This document shows, one piece after another, positions 20,813 to 30,501 of a stretch of 64,000 bases of DNA. How positions within the stretch are numbered: position 1 is the stretch's first letter; every line of letters starts with the position of its first letter. The notes under the pieces are model-generated. The model was not told the DNA's origin. It worked only from the letters and a program-made list of their open reading frames with translations, and did no database searches. The translations under genes and the position numbers were made by a program. The stretch spans positions 1 through 64,000 of the forward strand of contig NZ_CDBY01000033.1 in NCBI RefSeq assembly GCF_000820125.1. The letters are read 5' to 3'. This DNA is from Aeromonas simiae. Its GTDB lineage: Bacteria > Pseudomonadota > Gammaproteobacteria > Enterobacterales > Aeromonadaceae.

Positions 20813-20843
20813 AAACCGGCGCCATGTGCGCCGGTTTTTTTGT
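20813..20843 (+). terminator. terminator of focA-pflB
   Basis: ACCGGCGC, CATGT loop, GCGCCGGT followed by a run of seven T, preceded by an A-tract; 18 bases after pflB. Confidence 0.95.
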
Positions 20844-20885
20844 CTTTACCACAGAGGAAAGCCAGGAAGATAAAGGAAATGTGCC

Positions 20886-22106
20886 CTATTCGAAGCTGGT
20901 ATCGGCACCAGGGCGCAGCAGCGTCATCAGCAAACTGCCATCACGCAGCGCCTTGTGCACCTGTACCGAGGTCGGCTTGGTGGGATCTTCGTAGAAACGG
21001 GTCGATTCGATTTGCAACCGCACCAGATACTCCCCCGGCAACTGGCTCGCCAGGGATTGGTGCAACATGGGAAACAGCAGACTGTCGGCGCGGGTCAACT
21101 CACCACCGAGCAGTAACTTGCCCGGATTGAGCAGACAGATGAGGTTCGCCAGCACCTTGGCCAGCCGGCCGGCGGCCTGATGCAAGATCTGCTGACACAG
21201 GGGGTTGCCCTCGAGCGCCAGCTCGCACAGCTCGCGGATGGTGACCTGCTCAGGCAATTCACTCAGCCCCATGCGTTCACGCAGGTCTCGATACTGGGCC
21301 TCCAGCGCCTGATTGGTCACCAAGGTGCAGGCGCAGCCAAAGCCACCGCAGTAGCAGCGCTGACCATAGGGCTCGAGCTGCAAATGGCTGAGATCACCGA
21401 GCAGGGCGTGCTCGCTCTCGATCAACTGGCCATTGACCACCATCCCCACCCCGATGTCGTTATGCACGAACACCAATACCGCGTCAGAGCAATCCTTGGC
21501 CGCCCCCCACTCACGCTCGGCCTGGATCCAGGTGCGCACGTCGCCGCTGACCAGCACAGGTACACCGAAGGTGGTTTCCAGGGTCGGACCAAGCGGCCAA
21601 TCGCGCAGATCGTAATAGGGGAAGTGGCGCACCATGCCACTGTGGCGCTCCACCTGACCCGGCAGACACAGCGCCACACAGGCCAGCCGCACGCCCCGCT
21701 CGGGCAAAAAGCGGCGGATCGCCTCGATCAGGCTATCGAGCAGCGTGGTGCGCTCCTCCTGGCTGAACTGGTGGCGGTGGCGGGAAAGCGAGCGCCCCGC
21801 CAGATCGAACAGCGCCATATCGACATAACCGCGGCCAAGACGCATGGAGAGAAACTGGTAGCGACGCTCGTTGATGCGCAGCAGGGTCTGGCGGCGGCCA
21901 CGCCCCACGCTGCTCTCACCACAGGGAACCACCAGCTCGTTGTCGAGCAGCTCGCGGGTGATCTTGGTGATGCTGGCCGGTGACAGGCCGGTGAGACGGG
22001 ACAGATCAGTCCGAGACAGCTCCTGATGCTCCTCCAGGCTGGCGTAGACCAGACCATAGTTGAGCTGCCGGATGAGATCGATGCTGCCTTTGACCAACTC
22101 GTTCAT
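20886..22106 (-). CDS. ROK-family transcriptional repressor, Mlc/NagC-like
   Basis: 406 residues, the length of E. coli Mlc and NagC. N-terminal winged helix (about 10-75: SRTDLSRLTGLSPASITKITRELL) and a C-terminal ROK domain with the zinc motif CYCGGFGCACTLV (family CxCGxxGCxE; the last Glu is not evident) and the late NLICLLNPGKLLLGG block. Mlc senses PTS glucose state and NagC senses GlcNAc-6-P; which applies is unclear because the neighbours (pflB, a chemoreceptor) are not sugar genes. The N-terminus resembles Mlc slightly more (inference). No strong Shine-Dalgarno before the ATG. Confidence 0.85.
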   Translation of the reverse strand: MNELVKGSIDLIRQLNYGLVYASLEEHQELSRTDLSRLTGLSPASITKITRELLDNELVVPCGESSVGRGRRQTLLRINERRYQFLSMRLGRGYVDMALFDLAGRSLSRHRHQFSQEERTTLLDSLIEAIRRFLPERGVRLACVALCLPGQVERHSGMVRHFPYYDLRDWPLGPTLETTFGVPVLVSGDVRTWIQAEREWGAAKDCSDAVLVFVHNDIGVGMVVNGQLIESEHALLGDLSHLQLEPYGQRCYCGGFGCACTLVTNQALEAQYRDLRERMGLSELPEQVTIRELCELALEGNPLCQQILHQAAGRLAKVLANLICLLNPGKLLLGGELTRADSLLFPMLHQSLASQLPGEYLVRLQIESTRFYEDPTKPTSVQVHKALRDGSLLMTLLRPGADTSFE

Positions 22107-22183
22107 GAAGTAGTGATGCTAAGAAAGGGAGGATAATGGAGCAGATTGTCCCACACTCTGCCCCATTACCCAACTCATTCGCC

Positions 22184-23851
22184 TTAGTAACGGAACTGGC
22201 CTACCAGCGTCTTGAGCTCTTCACCGCTGCGCGCCAGATCCTGCGACGTGCCGTGGGTATCCTGCGACACTTCGCTCAGCTCACCCACTATGTGCTGGAT
22301 GGCCACCAGGTTACGGTTGATCTCCTCGGAGACCGCATTTTGCTCCTCGGCGGCGGTGGCAATTTGCAAGTTCATGTCGTTGATGGTGGCCACCGCGCTC
22401 ACCATGGTATCGAGGGAGCTGGCGATGCGTCCTGCCTCGCTGATGGTCTCCTGGCTGCACACCTCGCTCGCCGCCATCGCCTCCACCGCCTGACGCACCC
22501 CGCCTTGCAGGCGCTGGAGCATCTCGTTGATCTCCTTGGTGCTCTGCTGGGTGCGTCCGGCCAGTGAGCGAACCTCGTCGGCCACCACGGCAAAACCACG
22601 CCCCTGCTCACCGGCCCGGGCCGCCTCGATGGCCGCGTTGAGGGCCAGCAAGTTGGTCTGCTCGGCGATACCGCGGATGACCTCGACCACCGATTCTATC
22701 TTGCCGGTCTCGTGGGCCAGCTGCTCGATGACACCAGAGGCCGCGTGCACCTCGTTCACCAGCCGGTTGATACTGGCGATGGCATCGTTGACCACGACGC
22801 GGGCGGCATCCGATTCACGGGCCGCCTCCGAGGTCGCGCTGGCCGCATTGGAGGCACTCGATGCCACCTCCTGTGCGGTCGAGCTCATCTCGGTCACGGC
22901 GGTCACCACCTGATCGGTCTCACGGCTGTGCCCCTGCATCTGGTGGGCACTGCGCTCGCTCAGTTGCTGCAACTTGCCGACCGCGACAAACAGCTCGCCA
23001 CTGGTCTGCCCCACCTGCCCGACCACACGTTGGATCCGTTCGACAAAGCGGTTGAAGGCGCGGGCCAACTGGCCGACCTCATCATTGCCATGCACCTTGA
23101 GGCGCTGGGTGAGATCCCCCTCCCCGGCGGCGATATCGTTGAGGGCGCTCACCGCATCGACCAGCGGTCTGGCCACCCGGTTGCCCACCACCAGCGTGAC
23201 CACCAGGGTCACGGCGAGGATGAGCAGGGTGATGAGGCCATTGCTGACGATTTCCGAATAGAGGGCATCCTCACGTTCGGCGCGCAGGGCGCTGAGTTCA
23301 TTTTCGATGTCGTCGATATAAAAGCCGGTACCGAGCACCCATTGGTACTTGTCGAGCACCACGTTAAACGACAGCTTGGGCGCATCCCGCCCGATGGACG
23401 GTTTGTTGGTCCAGTATTCCGAGTAGCCATCCCCCTCGCGGGCCGCCTTGATGATCTCCTGGATGAGGTACTTGCCCTTGGCATCCTGATCCTGCCAGCG
23501 ATTTTTCCCCTCCACCTCGGGACGGGTCGGCAGCAATACGGTGTTACCCGCGAAATCGTAGATAAAGAAGTAGCCGTCGCTGCTGTAGCGCAGCGCCCGC
23601 ACCGTCTCACGCACCGCCTCGCGCGCCTGCGGCGAGTCGGGATCGGCATATGCCTTGGCGAGCGCCGTCTGCGCCAGCATCAGGTAGCTGCCGAGCTGGG
23701 CCTTACGCGCCCCGATCGCCTGCTCCCGGTTCTGGATCAGCTCATGGTCAAGATCACTTCTGGCCAGCAGATAACTGCTCACGTTCATCGCCAGCGTGAC
23801 CAGCAATACAGGTACGGCTCCGAGCAACAATACCTTGTGTTTCAATATCAT
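22184..23851 (-). CDS. methyl-accepting chemotaxis protein with single Cache domain
   Basis: 555-residue chemoreceptor. N-terminal membrane helix (about 5-30), periplasmic single-Cache sensor (about 35-190; [19 protein letters not shown] and [13 protein letters not shown]), second helix (about 205-225), HAMP ([24 protein letters not shown]) and a cytoplasmic signalling domain with the hairpin tip [20 protein letters not shown] and [14 protein letters not shown]. Such sCache sensors typically bind short organic acids, but the ligand is not predictable here. AAGGAG precedes the ATG. No CheR-docking pentapeptide is seen at the C-terminus (ends LVGQFRY). Confidence 0.94.
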   Translation of the reverse strand: MILKHKVLLLGAVPVLLVTLAMNVSSYLLARSDLDHELIQNREQAIGARKAQLGSYLMLAQTALAKAYADPDSPQAREAVRETVRALRYSSDGYFFIYDFAGNTVLLPTRPEVEGKNRWQDQDAKGKYLIQEIIKAAREGDGYSEYWTNKPSIGRDAPKLSFNVVLDKYQWVLGTGFYIDDIENELSALRAEREDALYSEIVSNGLITLLILAVTLVVTLVVGNRVARPLVDAVSALNDIAAGEGDLTQRLKVHGNDEVGQLARAFNRFVERIQRVVGQVGQTSGELFVAVGKLQQLSERSAHQMQGHSRETDQVVTAVTEMSSTAQEVASSASNAASATSEAARESDAARVVVNDAIASINRLVNEVHAASGVIEQLAHETGKIESVVEVIRGIAEQTNLLALNAAIEAARAGEQGRGFAVVADEVRSLAGRTQQSTKEINEMLQRLQGGVRQAVEAMAASEVCSQETISEAGRIASSLDTMVSAVATINDMNLQIATAAEEQNAVSEEINRNLVAIQHIVGELSEVSQDTHGTSQDLARSGEELKTLVGQFRY

Positions 23852-23991
23852 GTTCCTGACTCCTTATTATCGTTATCCGCACACCGAGCTAACCCCTGCC
23901 TGCGGTTTCTCGCATCGTCTCGCTGGCGTCCGGCTGGCCGTATCATTAAAATCCGGCGCTACTCCTTTATATCGACCGAGCCTTAGCAACA

Positions 23992-24444
23992 ATGAGTCAC
24001 GATTCACCCTGCCCCTGCGGGTCAGACCTCTTATATAGCGTCTGCTGCGCCCCGCTGCACCACGGCGCGAGCGCCACCACCCCAGCAGCACTGATGCGTT
24101 CGCGCTACAGTGCCTTCGTGCTGGGCCTGGGTGAATATCTGGTTGCGACCTGGCACCCCGATTTTCTTGGTGAACTGGATGCCATGACCCTCTCGAAACA
24201 AGAGACACAGTGGGATCATTTGGATATTCTGGGCAGCGGCGAGCAGGGTGACCAAGGCTGGGTTGAGTTTCGCGCCTGGTATCGTGAGGCGGGGCGGCTC
24301 GCCTGCCTGCACGAGCGCTCGCGCTTCGTGCGCGACGCGGGGCGCTGGCGCTACACGGAAGGGGACATCATCCCCCTGCGGGCCGGTCGCAACGATCCCT
24401 GCCCCTGCGGCAGTGGCAAGAAATACAAGAAGTGCTGCGGTTAA
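23992..24444 (+). CDS. ychJ: YchJ family protein with two SEC-C motifs
   Basis: 150-residue cytoplasmic protein of the YchJ family. An N-terminal SEC-C-type zinc motif ([19 protein letters not shown]) and a C-terminal one ([17 protein letters not shown]) flank a conserved NTF2-like middle ([34 protein letters not shown]). SEC-C motifs bind zinc and in SecA contact SecB/ribosomes; YchJ's own role is not established. Divergent from the chemoreceptor by 140 bases. Confidence 0.92.
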   Translation: MSHDSPCPCGSDLLYSVCCAPLHHGASATTPAALMRSRYSAFVLGLGEYLVATWHPDFLGELDAMTLSKQETQWDHLDILGSGEQGDQGWVEFRAWYREAGRLACLHERSRFVRDAGRWRYTEGDIIPLRAGRNDPCPCGSGKKYKKCCG

Positions 24445-24498
24445 CCATAGGAAGCCGGCGAGCACAGGGATTACCAACAACCGTTTAAAGGTGTCATC

Positions 24499-25248
24499 TT
24501 GAGCGTTTCCACTCAGGCATCTTCCATCCGACAACGCATCATGGCGAGCCCGGTGCAAGAGACGCTGGTGCAAGGATTGCCTGTTCTCGACTATCTGCTG
24601 CACGGCAGCGAGGCGATGATCGAACTCACCACCCCGATCGGCCAGAATCATGCGGTGACCACCACCCTGATAGGCTCGGATCGGCAGCGCTATCTCTATT
24701 TCGTGCTGCCGGAGCTGCCCGCCTATCAGCGCGATCGCTTCTTCGTCGAGGGCTACCGCCTCTCGGTCAGTCTCATCTCTGAGCGCGGCAACGGCGCCAT
24801 GGTCGCCTTTCCAAGCCAGATAGAGCACCTGATGGTGCGCCCGCTGCCGCTGTTTACCGTCAAGCTACCCAACCAGATCACCCTCTACCCCCTGCGCGGC
24901 GAGACCCGCTACCCGGTCTGCCTGACCGGCAGCGTCATGGTGACGAAGCGCCAGATAGAGGTGCAGCTGCGCGATCTGTCGATCCACGGTTGCAGCTTCA
25001 GCACCTCGGCGCTGGCGCCGGCGTTTACCAACGAGCAACCCATCATGCTGCGCCTCGAGTCCGCCGGGCTCGGCCAGAAGTTTCTGTTAAGCGGCACGAT
25101 TTGCAATCAGCGCCGCATCAGCAGCAACACCGTCTACGGAGTGCGCTTCGATCGCGAAGGGATGCGCCACAGCCAGGAGATCTTCAAGTGGCTGCGCTTT
25201 GACGGCAGCCAGATGGTGTTTCGCGAGCCGGTTCGCCAGGGCGCCTGA
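24499..25248 (+). CDS. PilZ-domain c-di-GMP receptor, YcgR-like
   Basis: 249-residue cytoplasmic protein with an N-terminal YcgR-like beta domain (about 30-120) and a C-terminal PilZ domain. The two c-di-GMP binding elements are present: RxxxR (RGETR, about residue 134) and (D/N)xSxxG (DLSIHG, about 161). This architecture resembles flagellar brake proteins, but no flagellar genes are nearby, so the output is unknown. The start is a TTG at 24499 with AAAGGTG six bases upstream; the next ATG (24541) has no ribosome site. Partner enzymes could include the GGDEF-EAL protein at 42.6 kb (inference). Confidence 0.85.
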   Translation: MSVSTQASSIRQRIMASPVQETLVQGLPVLDYLLHGSEAMIELTTPIGQNHAVTTTLIGSDRQRYLYFVLPELPAYQRDRFFVEGYRLSVSLISERGNGAMVAFPSQIEHLMVRPLPLFTVKLPNQITLYPLRGETRYPVCLTGSVMVTKRQIEVQLRDLSIHGCSFSTSALAPAFTNEQPIMLRLESAGLGQKFLLSGTICNQRRISSNTVYGVRFDREGMRHSQEIFKWLRFDGSQMVFREPVRQGA

Positions 25249-25364
25249 CGCTTCGCCCCGGCCTACACAGCGGGGCCCCACCCAGCCTCTTGCGATCATC
25301 ATCACAGTTCGCCCATTTGCACGCCCCACCGTGAGCGTTTGCGCTCATAATTTTGGCCCATATC

Positions 25365-25407
25365 AAACATTTCGCTCTCGTTTGTCGCCACACTAGGGCC
25401 AAACGAG
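25365..25407. promoter_or_regulatory. candidate GlpR operator cluster upstream of glpABC
   Basis: CTCGTTTG (25377-25384) and CAAACGAG (25400-25407) form a perfect 8-base inverted repeat, and a related CAAACATTTCG (25364-25374) lies beside it. TTCG/CGAA-type half-sites are typical of GlpR. The cluster ends 10 bases before the glpA start. Binding factor inferred from context. Confidence 0.4.
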
Positions 25408-25417
25408 AAGCAGTGAG

Positions 25418-27058
25418 ATGGGCAACATGAAACGGATCACCACCCAGGTCGTCATCATTGGCGGCGGCGCCACGGGGGCAGGCATCATGCGTGACTGCGC
25501 CCTGCGCGGTATCGACTGCATCCTGCTCGAGCGCGACGACATCGCCTCAGGCACCACAGGCCGCAACCACGGCCTGCTCCACTCCGGCGCCCGCTATGCC
25601 GTCACCGATCAGGAGTCGGCCCGCGAATGCATCCAGGAAAACCGCATCCTCAAGCGCATCGCCAGCCACTGTGTCGAGGCGACCGGAGGGCTGTTTCTGA
25701 CCCTGCCCGAGGATGACATCGGTTTTCAAAAGACCTTTATGGAGGCCTGCGCCCGCGCCGGCATCGAGACCCGTCAGCTCGATCCGCGCGAGGCGCTGCG
25801 CCGTGAGCCAAACGCCAACCCGGCCCTCATCGGCGCCATCGAGGTGCCGGACGGCACGGTCGATCCCTTCCGCCTGACCGCCGCCAATGTGCTCGATGCC
25901 AAGGAGCACGGGGCGCGCATCTTCACCCACAGCAAGGTGCTCGGGCTCTTGCGCAGCCAGACCCGGGTCTATGGGGTCAAGGCCATCAATACCCGCACCG
26001 GCCAGGCGTTCGAGATCGAGGCGCAGGAGGTGATCAACGCCGCCGGGATCTGGGGCCAGCAGATCTGCGAGTACGCCGATCTCGGCATCCGCATGTTTCC
26101 GGCCAAGGGCTCCCTGCTCATCATGGACTACCGCATCAACCAGCTGGTGCTCAACCGCTGCCGCAAGCCGGCCGACGCCGACATTCTGGTGCCGGGCGAC
26201 ACCATCTCCCTCATCGGCACCACCTCGAGCAAGGTCGACTACCACAGCATCGACAACCTCAAGGTCACCCCGGAAGAGGTGGAGGTGCTGCTGCGCGAGG
26301 GGATAAAGCTCGCCCCCATCATGGCGCGTACCCGCTTGCTGCGCGCCTACGCCGGGGTACGCCCGCTGGTGGCGGTGGACGGCGACGAGTCGGGGCGCAA
26401 CATCAGCCGCGGCATCGTGCTGCTCGATCACAGCGAGCGCGACGGCTTGCAGGGGTTCAACACCATCACCGGCGGCAAGCTGATGACCTACCGCCTGATG
26501 GCCGAGTGGGCCACCGATCTGGTGGCCAAGAAGATAGGTAACAGCGCCCCATGCCGCACCGCCGAGTTGCCGCTGCCCGGCTCACGCGAGCCGGAGAAGG
26601 TTTCGGCCCCCGGCCTCAGCGCCCCGGCCGAAGGATCGGCCCAGTATCGCCACGGCGAGCGAGTGATCGCCTTCTTTCGCGACAACCCCAGGGCCAACGC
26701 CCTCATCTGCGAGTGTGAGATGGTGACCGCCGGCGAGATTGAATATGCCCTGCGCGAGCTGGACGTGGACAACCTCATCGACTTGCGCCGCCGCACCCGA
26801 GTCGGCATGGGCCCCTGCCAGGGGGAGCTGTGCGCCTACCGCGCCGCCGGCCTGATGCACGAGTACGGCAAGGCCGACGGCCGTCAGGCCTGCGTCATGT
26901 TGCGCCAGTTCATCGAGGAGCGTTTCAAGGGCACCCGCCCCGTGCTATGGGGCGACGCCCTGCGCGAGGCTGAATTTACCTACTGGATCTATGAAGGGCT
27001 GTTTGGGCTTGGCAGCTGGACCGGCGAGCCAGACTCGCAGCAAGGAGCCGCATCATGA
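25418..27058 (+). CDS. glpA: anaerobic glycerol-3-phosphate dehydrogenase subunit A
   Basis: FAD-dependent catalytic subunit of GlpABC, oxidising sn-glycerol-3-phosphate to DHAP with electrons passed to menaquinone under anaerobiosis. 546 residues (E. coli 542). N-terminal Rossmann IIGGGATGAGIMRDCALRG, GlpD/GlpA signature TGRNHGLLHSGARYAVTD, VNAAGIWG-like VINAAGIWG, and a C-terminal BFD-type [2Fe-2S] region with cysteines in ICECEMVTAGE and GMGPCQGELC. ATG 25418 and 25427 are both possible starts. Overlaps glpB by ATGA, the first of three operon genes. Confidence 0.97.
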   Translation: MGNMKRITTQVVIIGGGATGAGIMRDCALRGIDCILLERDDIASGTTGRNHGLLHSGARYAVTDQESARECIQENRILKRIASHCVEATGGLFLTLPEDDIGFQKTFMEACARAGIETRQLDPREALRREPNANPALIGAIEVPDGTVDPFRLTAANVLDAKEHGARIFTHSKVLGLLRSQTRVYGVKAINTRTGQAFEIEAQEVINAAGIWGQQICEYADLGIRMFPAKGSLLIMDYRINQLVLNRCRKPADADILVPGDTISLIGTTSSKVDYHSIDNLKVTPEEVEVLLREGIKLAPIMARTRLLRAYAGVRPLVAVDGDESGRNISRGIVLLDHSERDGLQGFNTITGGKLMTYRLMAEWATDLVAKKIGNSAPCRTAELPLPGSREPEKVSAPGLSAPAEGSAQYRHGERVIAFFRDNPRANALICECEMVTAGEIEYALRELDVDNLIDLRRRTRVGMGPCQGELCAYRAAGLMHEYGKADGRQACVMLRQFIEERFKGTRPVLWGDALREAEFTYWIYEGLFGLGSWTGEPDSQQGAAS

Positions 27059-28317
27059 CCTTCGATTGCATCATCATTGGCGGCGGCGTGGCTGGGCTCT
27101 CTGCCGGCCTGCGCCTGGCCGAGGCCGGCCGCAAGACCCTCATCATGGCCTCGGGCCAGAGTGCGCTGCACTTCTCCTCGGGCTCGGTCGATCTGCTCGA
27201 CGTGCCGGGCGATCCGCGCGCGGCACTGCCGGCCTTCATCGACGCCCACCCGGATCACCCCTACGCCAGGGTCGGCGCAGACCACATCATTGCCAGCCTG
27301 CAAGCGCTACAAGCCCACTGCGCCGCCGAGGGGCTGATCCTGCAACACGGCGAGCGCAACCACCAGCGCATCACCCCCATCGGCACCCTCAAGGCGACCT
27401 GGCTCTCCCCCGACAACTGCGCCATCGCCGGCGAGGCCGTGCAGCCGGATACCCTGCTGCTGGCCACCCCGGAGGGGTTTCGCGACTTCCACCCGGCGCT
27501 GGCCGCCGCCAACCTGGCGCGCCAGCCCGGTTTTGCGCACTGCCGCATCCTCACCGGTGAGCTACGCCTGCCCCAGCTGGCCGAGTTCAGCCGCAACCCC
27601 CACGAGTTTCGCTCCGCCGACATCGCCCGCCTGTGCGATCGCCACGATCTGCTGGCGGATCTGGCGGCCGAGATCTCGCGCCTGACCCACCAGGCGCAGG
27701 GGCCGTGCCGCCATGTGATCCTGCCAGCCTGCCTCACCCTGGGGCGGGTCGACGAGCGCCTGCACGAGCTGGAGAAACGCACCGGTTGCACCATCCGCGA
27801 GGTGGCCACCATGCCGCCGTCGCTACTCGGCATGCGCATGCAAGAGGCGCTGCGCCGCCGCTTCGTTGCCCTCGGCGGCACCTTCCTCACCAGCGAGCGG
27901 GTGCTGGGCGCCCGCTGCATCGGTGACCGGGTGCAGGGGCTCTACAGCCAAAATGGCGAGGATCTCTTGTTCGAGGCCGAGCACTTCATCCTGGCCAGTG
28001 GCAGCTTCTTCAGCCGCGGGCTGGAGTCGCGCCTGCGCGGTATTCGCGAGCCCATCTTCGGCGCCGACGTGCACGGATCGTCAGAGCGCGACCGCTGGGC
28101 CGATCAGCGCCTGTTTGGCCGCCACCCCTTCCTCGGCTTCGGGGTCAAGACCGACGAGCGGCTGCGGGTGCTGCGCGAGGGGCAACCGCTCGCCAACCTC
28201 TACGGCGCCGGCAGCGTGCTGGCCCACTATGACCCGGTGCAAGAGGGCTCCGGCTCCGGCGTGGCCATCGCCACCGGCTGGCAGGCCGCCGGCCACATTC
28301 TGAGCGAGGCCCTATGA
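27055..28317 (+). CDS. glpB: anaerobic glycerol-3-phosphate dehydrogenase subunit B
   Basis: 420 residues (E. coli 419). Flavoprotein subunit of the GlpABC complex; N-terminal nucleotide-binding loop FDCIIIGGGVAGLSAGLRLAE and the GlpB-specific segments SSGSVDLLD, MPPSLLGMRM and the C-terminal YGAGSVLAHYDPVQEGSGSG. Starts four bases inside glpA (ATGA overlap), so is translationally coupled. GlpB links the catalytic GlpA to the membrane-bound GlpC. Confidence 0.97.
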   Translation: MTFDCIIIGGGVAGLSAGLRLAEAGRKTLIMASGQSALHFSSGSVDLLDVPGDPRAALPAFIDAHPDHPYARVGADHIIASLQALQAHCAAEGLILQHGERNHQRITPIGTLKATWLSPDNCAIAGEAVQPDTLLLATPEGFRDFHPALAAANLARQPGFAHCRILTGELRLPQLAEFSRNPHEFRSADIARLCDRHDLLADLAAEISRLTHQAQGPCRHVILPACLTLGRVDERLHELEKRTGCTIREVATMPPSLLGMRMQEALRRRFVALGGTFLTSERVLGARCIGDRVQGLYSQNGEDLLFEAEHFILASGSFFSRGLESRLRGIREPIFGADVHGSSERDRWADQRLFGRHPFLGFGVKTDERLRVLREGQPLANLYGAGSVLAHYDPVQEGSGSGVAIATGWQAAGHILSEAL

Positions 28318-28368
28318 CCCCGCTCCCCCATATCCTGCGCCTTCATCTCTGCCAGGAGGAGAACTGAC

Positions 28369-29571
28369 ATGCTGCTCGATCATGCCAACCAGACGTTCGA
28401 TCAGTGCATCAAGTGCACCGTCTGCACCGCCTACTGCCCGGTGGCCAAGGCCAACCCGGCCTACCCCGGCCCCAAGCAGGCCGGCCCGGACGGGGAGCGG
28501 CTGCGCATCAAGAGCCCCACTCTCTACGACGAGGCCCTCAAGTTCTGCACCAACTGCAAGCGCTGCGAGGTGGCCTGTCCGAGCGGGGTGCGCATCGGCG
28601 ACATCATCGCCAAGGCCAAGCACAACTACGGCGACATCAAACCGGGCGTGCGCGAGTTTGTCCTCTCCCATACCGATCTGATGGGCAGCATGTCGACCCT
28701 GATGGCGCCGGTGGTCAACTTCTCGACCGGCCTCAAACCGGTCAAGGCGGTGCTCGACAAGGCGCTCGGGGTCTCCTCCCACCGCGACTTGCCCAAGTAC
28801 TCCCAGGGCACCTTTCGCGGCTGGTACAAAAAACAACAGGCGGTGCAGGCGAGTTATGCCCGTCAGGTGGCCTACTTCCACGGCTGCTACGTCAACTACA
28901 ACCACCCGCAGCTCGGCAAGGAGCTGGTACAGGTGCTCAACGCCATGAACATCGGCGTGCAGTTACTGGCGCGCGAGAAGTGCTGCGGCGTGCCGCTCAT
29001 CGCCAACGGCTTCATGGAAAAAGCCAAGGCGAACGCGGCCTTCAACATCAGGCAGATGGAAAATGCGCTGATCGGCAACGAGATCCCACTGCTCACCACC
29101 TCGTCGACCTGCGGCTTCACCCTGCGCGATGAGTACCCGCACCTGCTCGAGCAGGACAACCACAGGGTGCGCGGGCGCATCTCCCTCATCACCCGTTTTT
29201 TGTGGCAGGAGTTCCAAAAGGGCAATCGGCCGCACATGCGGCCACTCGATCTGCACATCGCCTACCACACCCCCTGCCACCTGGAGAAGATGGGGGGGGT
29301 CATCTACACCCTCGAGATCCTGCGTGCCATTCCGGGGGTGCGCCTCACCGTGCTCGACTCCCAGTGCTGCGGCATCGCCGGCACCTACGGCTTCAAGTCG
29401 GAGAACTACGCCACCAGCCAGAACATCGGCCAAGGATTGTTCGAGCAGATAGGCCGGCTCAAGCCCGATCTGGTGGTCACCGACTGCGAAACCTGCAAGT
29501 GGCAGATAGAGATGAGCACCCCCTACCGCTGCGAACACCCCGTCCACCTGCTGGCCCAGGCGCTGGCCTGA
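28369..29571 (+). CDS. glpC: anaerobic glycerol-3-phosphate dehydrogenase subunit C
   Basis: 400 residues (E. coli 396). Membrane-associated iron-sulfur anchor that passes electrons to menaquinone. Two ferredoxin motifs, CIKCTVCTAYCPV and CTNCKRCEVACPS, lie in the first 70 residues, followed by two CCG domains (CCGVPLIANG and CCGIAGTYGFKSENY). The ATG at 28369 follows AGGAGGAG. Spaced 51 bases from glpB; last gene of the operon. Confidence 0.97.
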   Translation: MLLDHANQTFDQCIKCTVCTAYCPVAKANPAYPGPKQAGPDGERLRIKSPTLYDEALKFCTNCKRCEVACPSGVRIGDIIAKAKHNYGDIKPGVREFVLSHTDLMGSMSTLMAPVVNFSTGLKPVKAVLDKALGVSSHRDLPKYSQGTFRGWYKKQQAVQASYARQVAYFHGCYVNYNHPQLGKELVQVLNAMNIGVQLLAREKCCGVPLIANGFMEKAKANAAFNIRQMENALIGNEIPLLTTSSTCGFTLRDEYPHLLEQDNHRVRGRISLITRFLWQEFQKGNRPHMRPLDLHIAYHTPCHLEKMGGVIYTLEILRAIPGVRLTVLDSQCCGIAGTYGFKSENYATSQNIGQGLFEQIGRLKPDLVVTDCETCKWQIEMSTPYRCEHPVHLLAQALA

Positions 29572-29578
29572 TCCTCGC

Positions 29579-29610
29579 GAGCCGGCGCCCCGCCGGCTCC
29601 TCTTTCTCGA
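29579..29610 (+). terminator. probable terminator of glpABC
   Basis: GAGCCGGC, GCCCC loop, GCCGGCTC, then CTCTTTCTC; eight bases after the glpC stop. The T-tract is interrupted, so efficiency is uncertain. Confidence 0.65.
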
Positions 29611-29702
29611 GCGCTTCACCAGGCCAATCCGTGCTGGCGGCATGCGCCACGAGCGACGCACTCGGCCGGCGCCTTTCCCAAATCACGCCCCAACCACAAC
29701 GC

Positions 29703-29728
29703 CGAGGGCCACCATAGGGTGGCCCTCG
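29703..29728. repeat. perfect 11-base hairpin of unknown role
   Basis: CGAGGGCCACC and GGTGGCCCTCG are exact inverted repeats around ATAG, in the roughly 300-base gap between glpC and the leftward gene at 29869. No T-tract follows on either strand, so it is not a standard terminator. Apart from this and the glpC terminator, I see nothing else in the gap. Confidence 0.6.
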
Positions 29729-29868
29729 CTGGGGATGCGGTGATCGGCCATCCCTATCCGAAGCGGCATCGCTACCGGGTGATCGCCAGCGGGAGGAGCA
29801 CGCCGGGCAGCCTGCGCCGCAAGTGAGCGGCCGCCCCCGCAGACAAGCGAGGGGCGCGCAAAGTGCGG

Positions 29869-30501
29869 CTAGCGACTGGCGTTAAAGCGCATCGCCTCGT
29901 CAAAGAGCTGCTTGGCGTGCTCCGGCGCAATATGCTCGACCAATTCAGGATGAGGGCAGAGCAGCTCCCGGCTACGCAGCCGGCTGATATCTTCGTCGAC
30001 GAAGGCCGTCTTATTGGTGACAAAGAGGGCGTAGATGTTCTGGTAGACCGTCGCCTTGTTTTGGGTGGCCAGTGCAGTGGCAACGCTCCACAGGGTCATG
30101 CCCCCGGTGTCAATCATGCAGCGATCCTGACGGGAGAAGATGCGCATCTGCGGCTCGGGAGGCGGCGGCGGGGGCGGCGGAGCACACTGCTGGGGCGGGA
30201 TCGTGGCCGACAGCAGCATCTTGCCAGAGACGGCCCAATAGAGGGTGCGCTCCTGCGCCAGCCAGGCACAGGGTACCGGTACCCGCAGGGTGAACAGGTT
30301 CTCCAGCGCCGCGCCCTCCAGGGTTTCCAACTTGCCATCACGGCGCAGCAGGACATCGCCCTGGATGCTGGGACTGACCAGCGTCATACGCAGCATACCC
30401 TGACGGTAGCTTTGAAAGGTGAAGGACTCTTGCGCTTCCGATGGCAAACTGCCGCAGAGCAGGAGGGGAAGCAGGATGAGTGGTAAGAGACGAAGAGACA
30501 T
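29869..30501 (-). CDS. secreted proline-rich protein with a FimV/LysM-like C-terminal segment
   Basis: 210-residue protein, not recognised as a named family. A typical signal peptide (MSLRLLPLILLPLLLCGSLPSEA) is followed by a beta-like region of about 85 residues, a run of eight prolines near residue 120, and a C-terminal part (TLWSVATALA, YQNIYALFVTNKTAF, ISRLRSRELLCP) resembling the N-terminal LysM-like segment of FimV proteins, where TLW and INRL are conserved. This suggests a periplasmic or envelope role. Start uncertain: ATG 30501 or GTG 30513, neither with a good ribosome site. Monocistronic. Confidence 0.65.
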   Translation of the reverse strand: MSLRLLPLILLPLLLCGSLPSEAQESFTFQSYRQGMLRMTLVSPSIQGDVLLRRDGKLETLEGAALENLFTLRVPVPCAWLAQERTLYWAVSGKMLLSATIPPQQCAPPPPPPPPEPQMRIFSRQDRCMIDTGGMTLWSVATALATQNKATVYQNIYALFVTNKTAFVDEDISRLRSRELLCPHPELVEHIAPEHAKQLFDEAMRFNASR

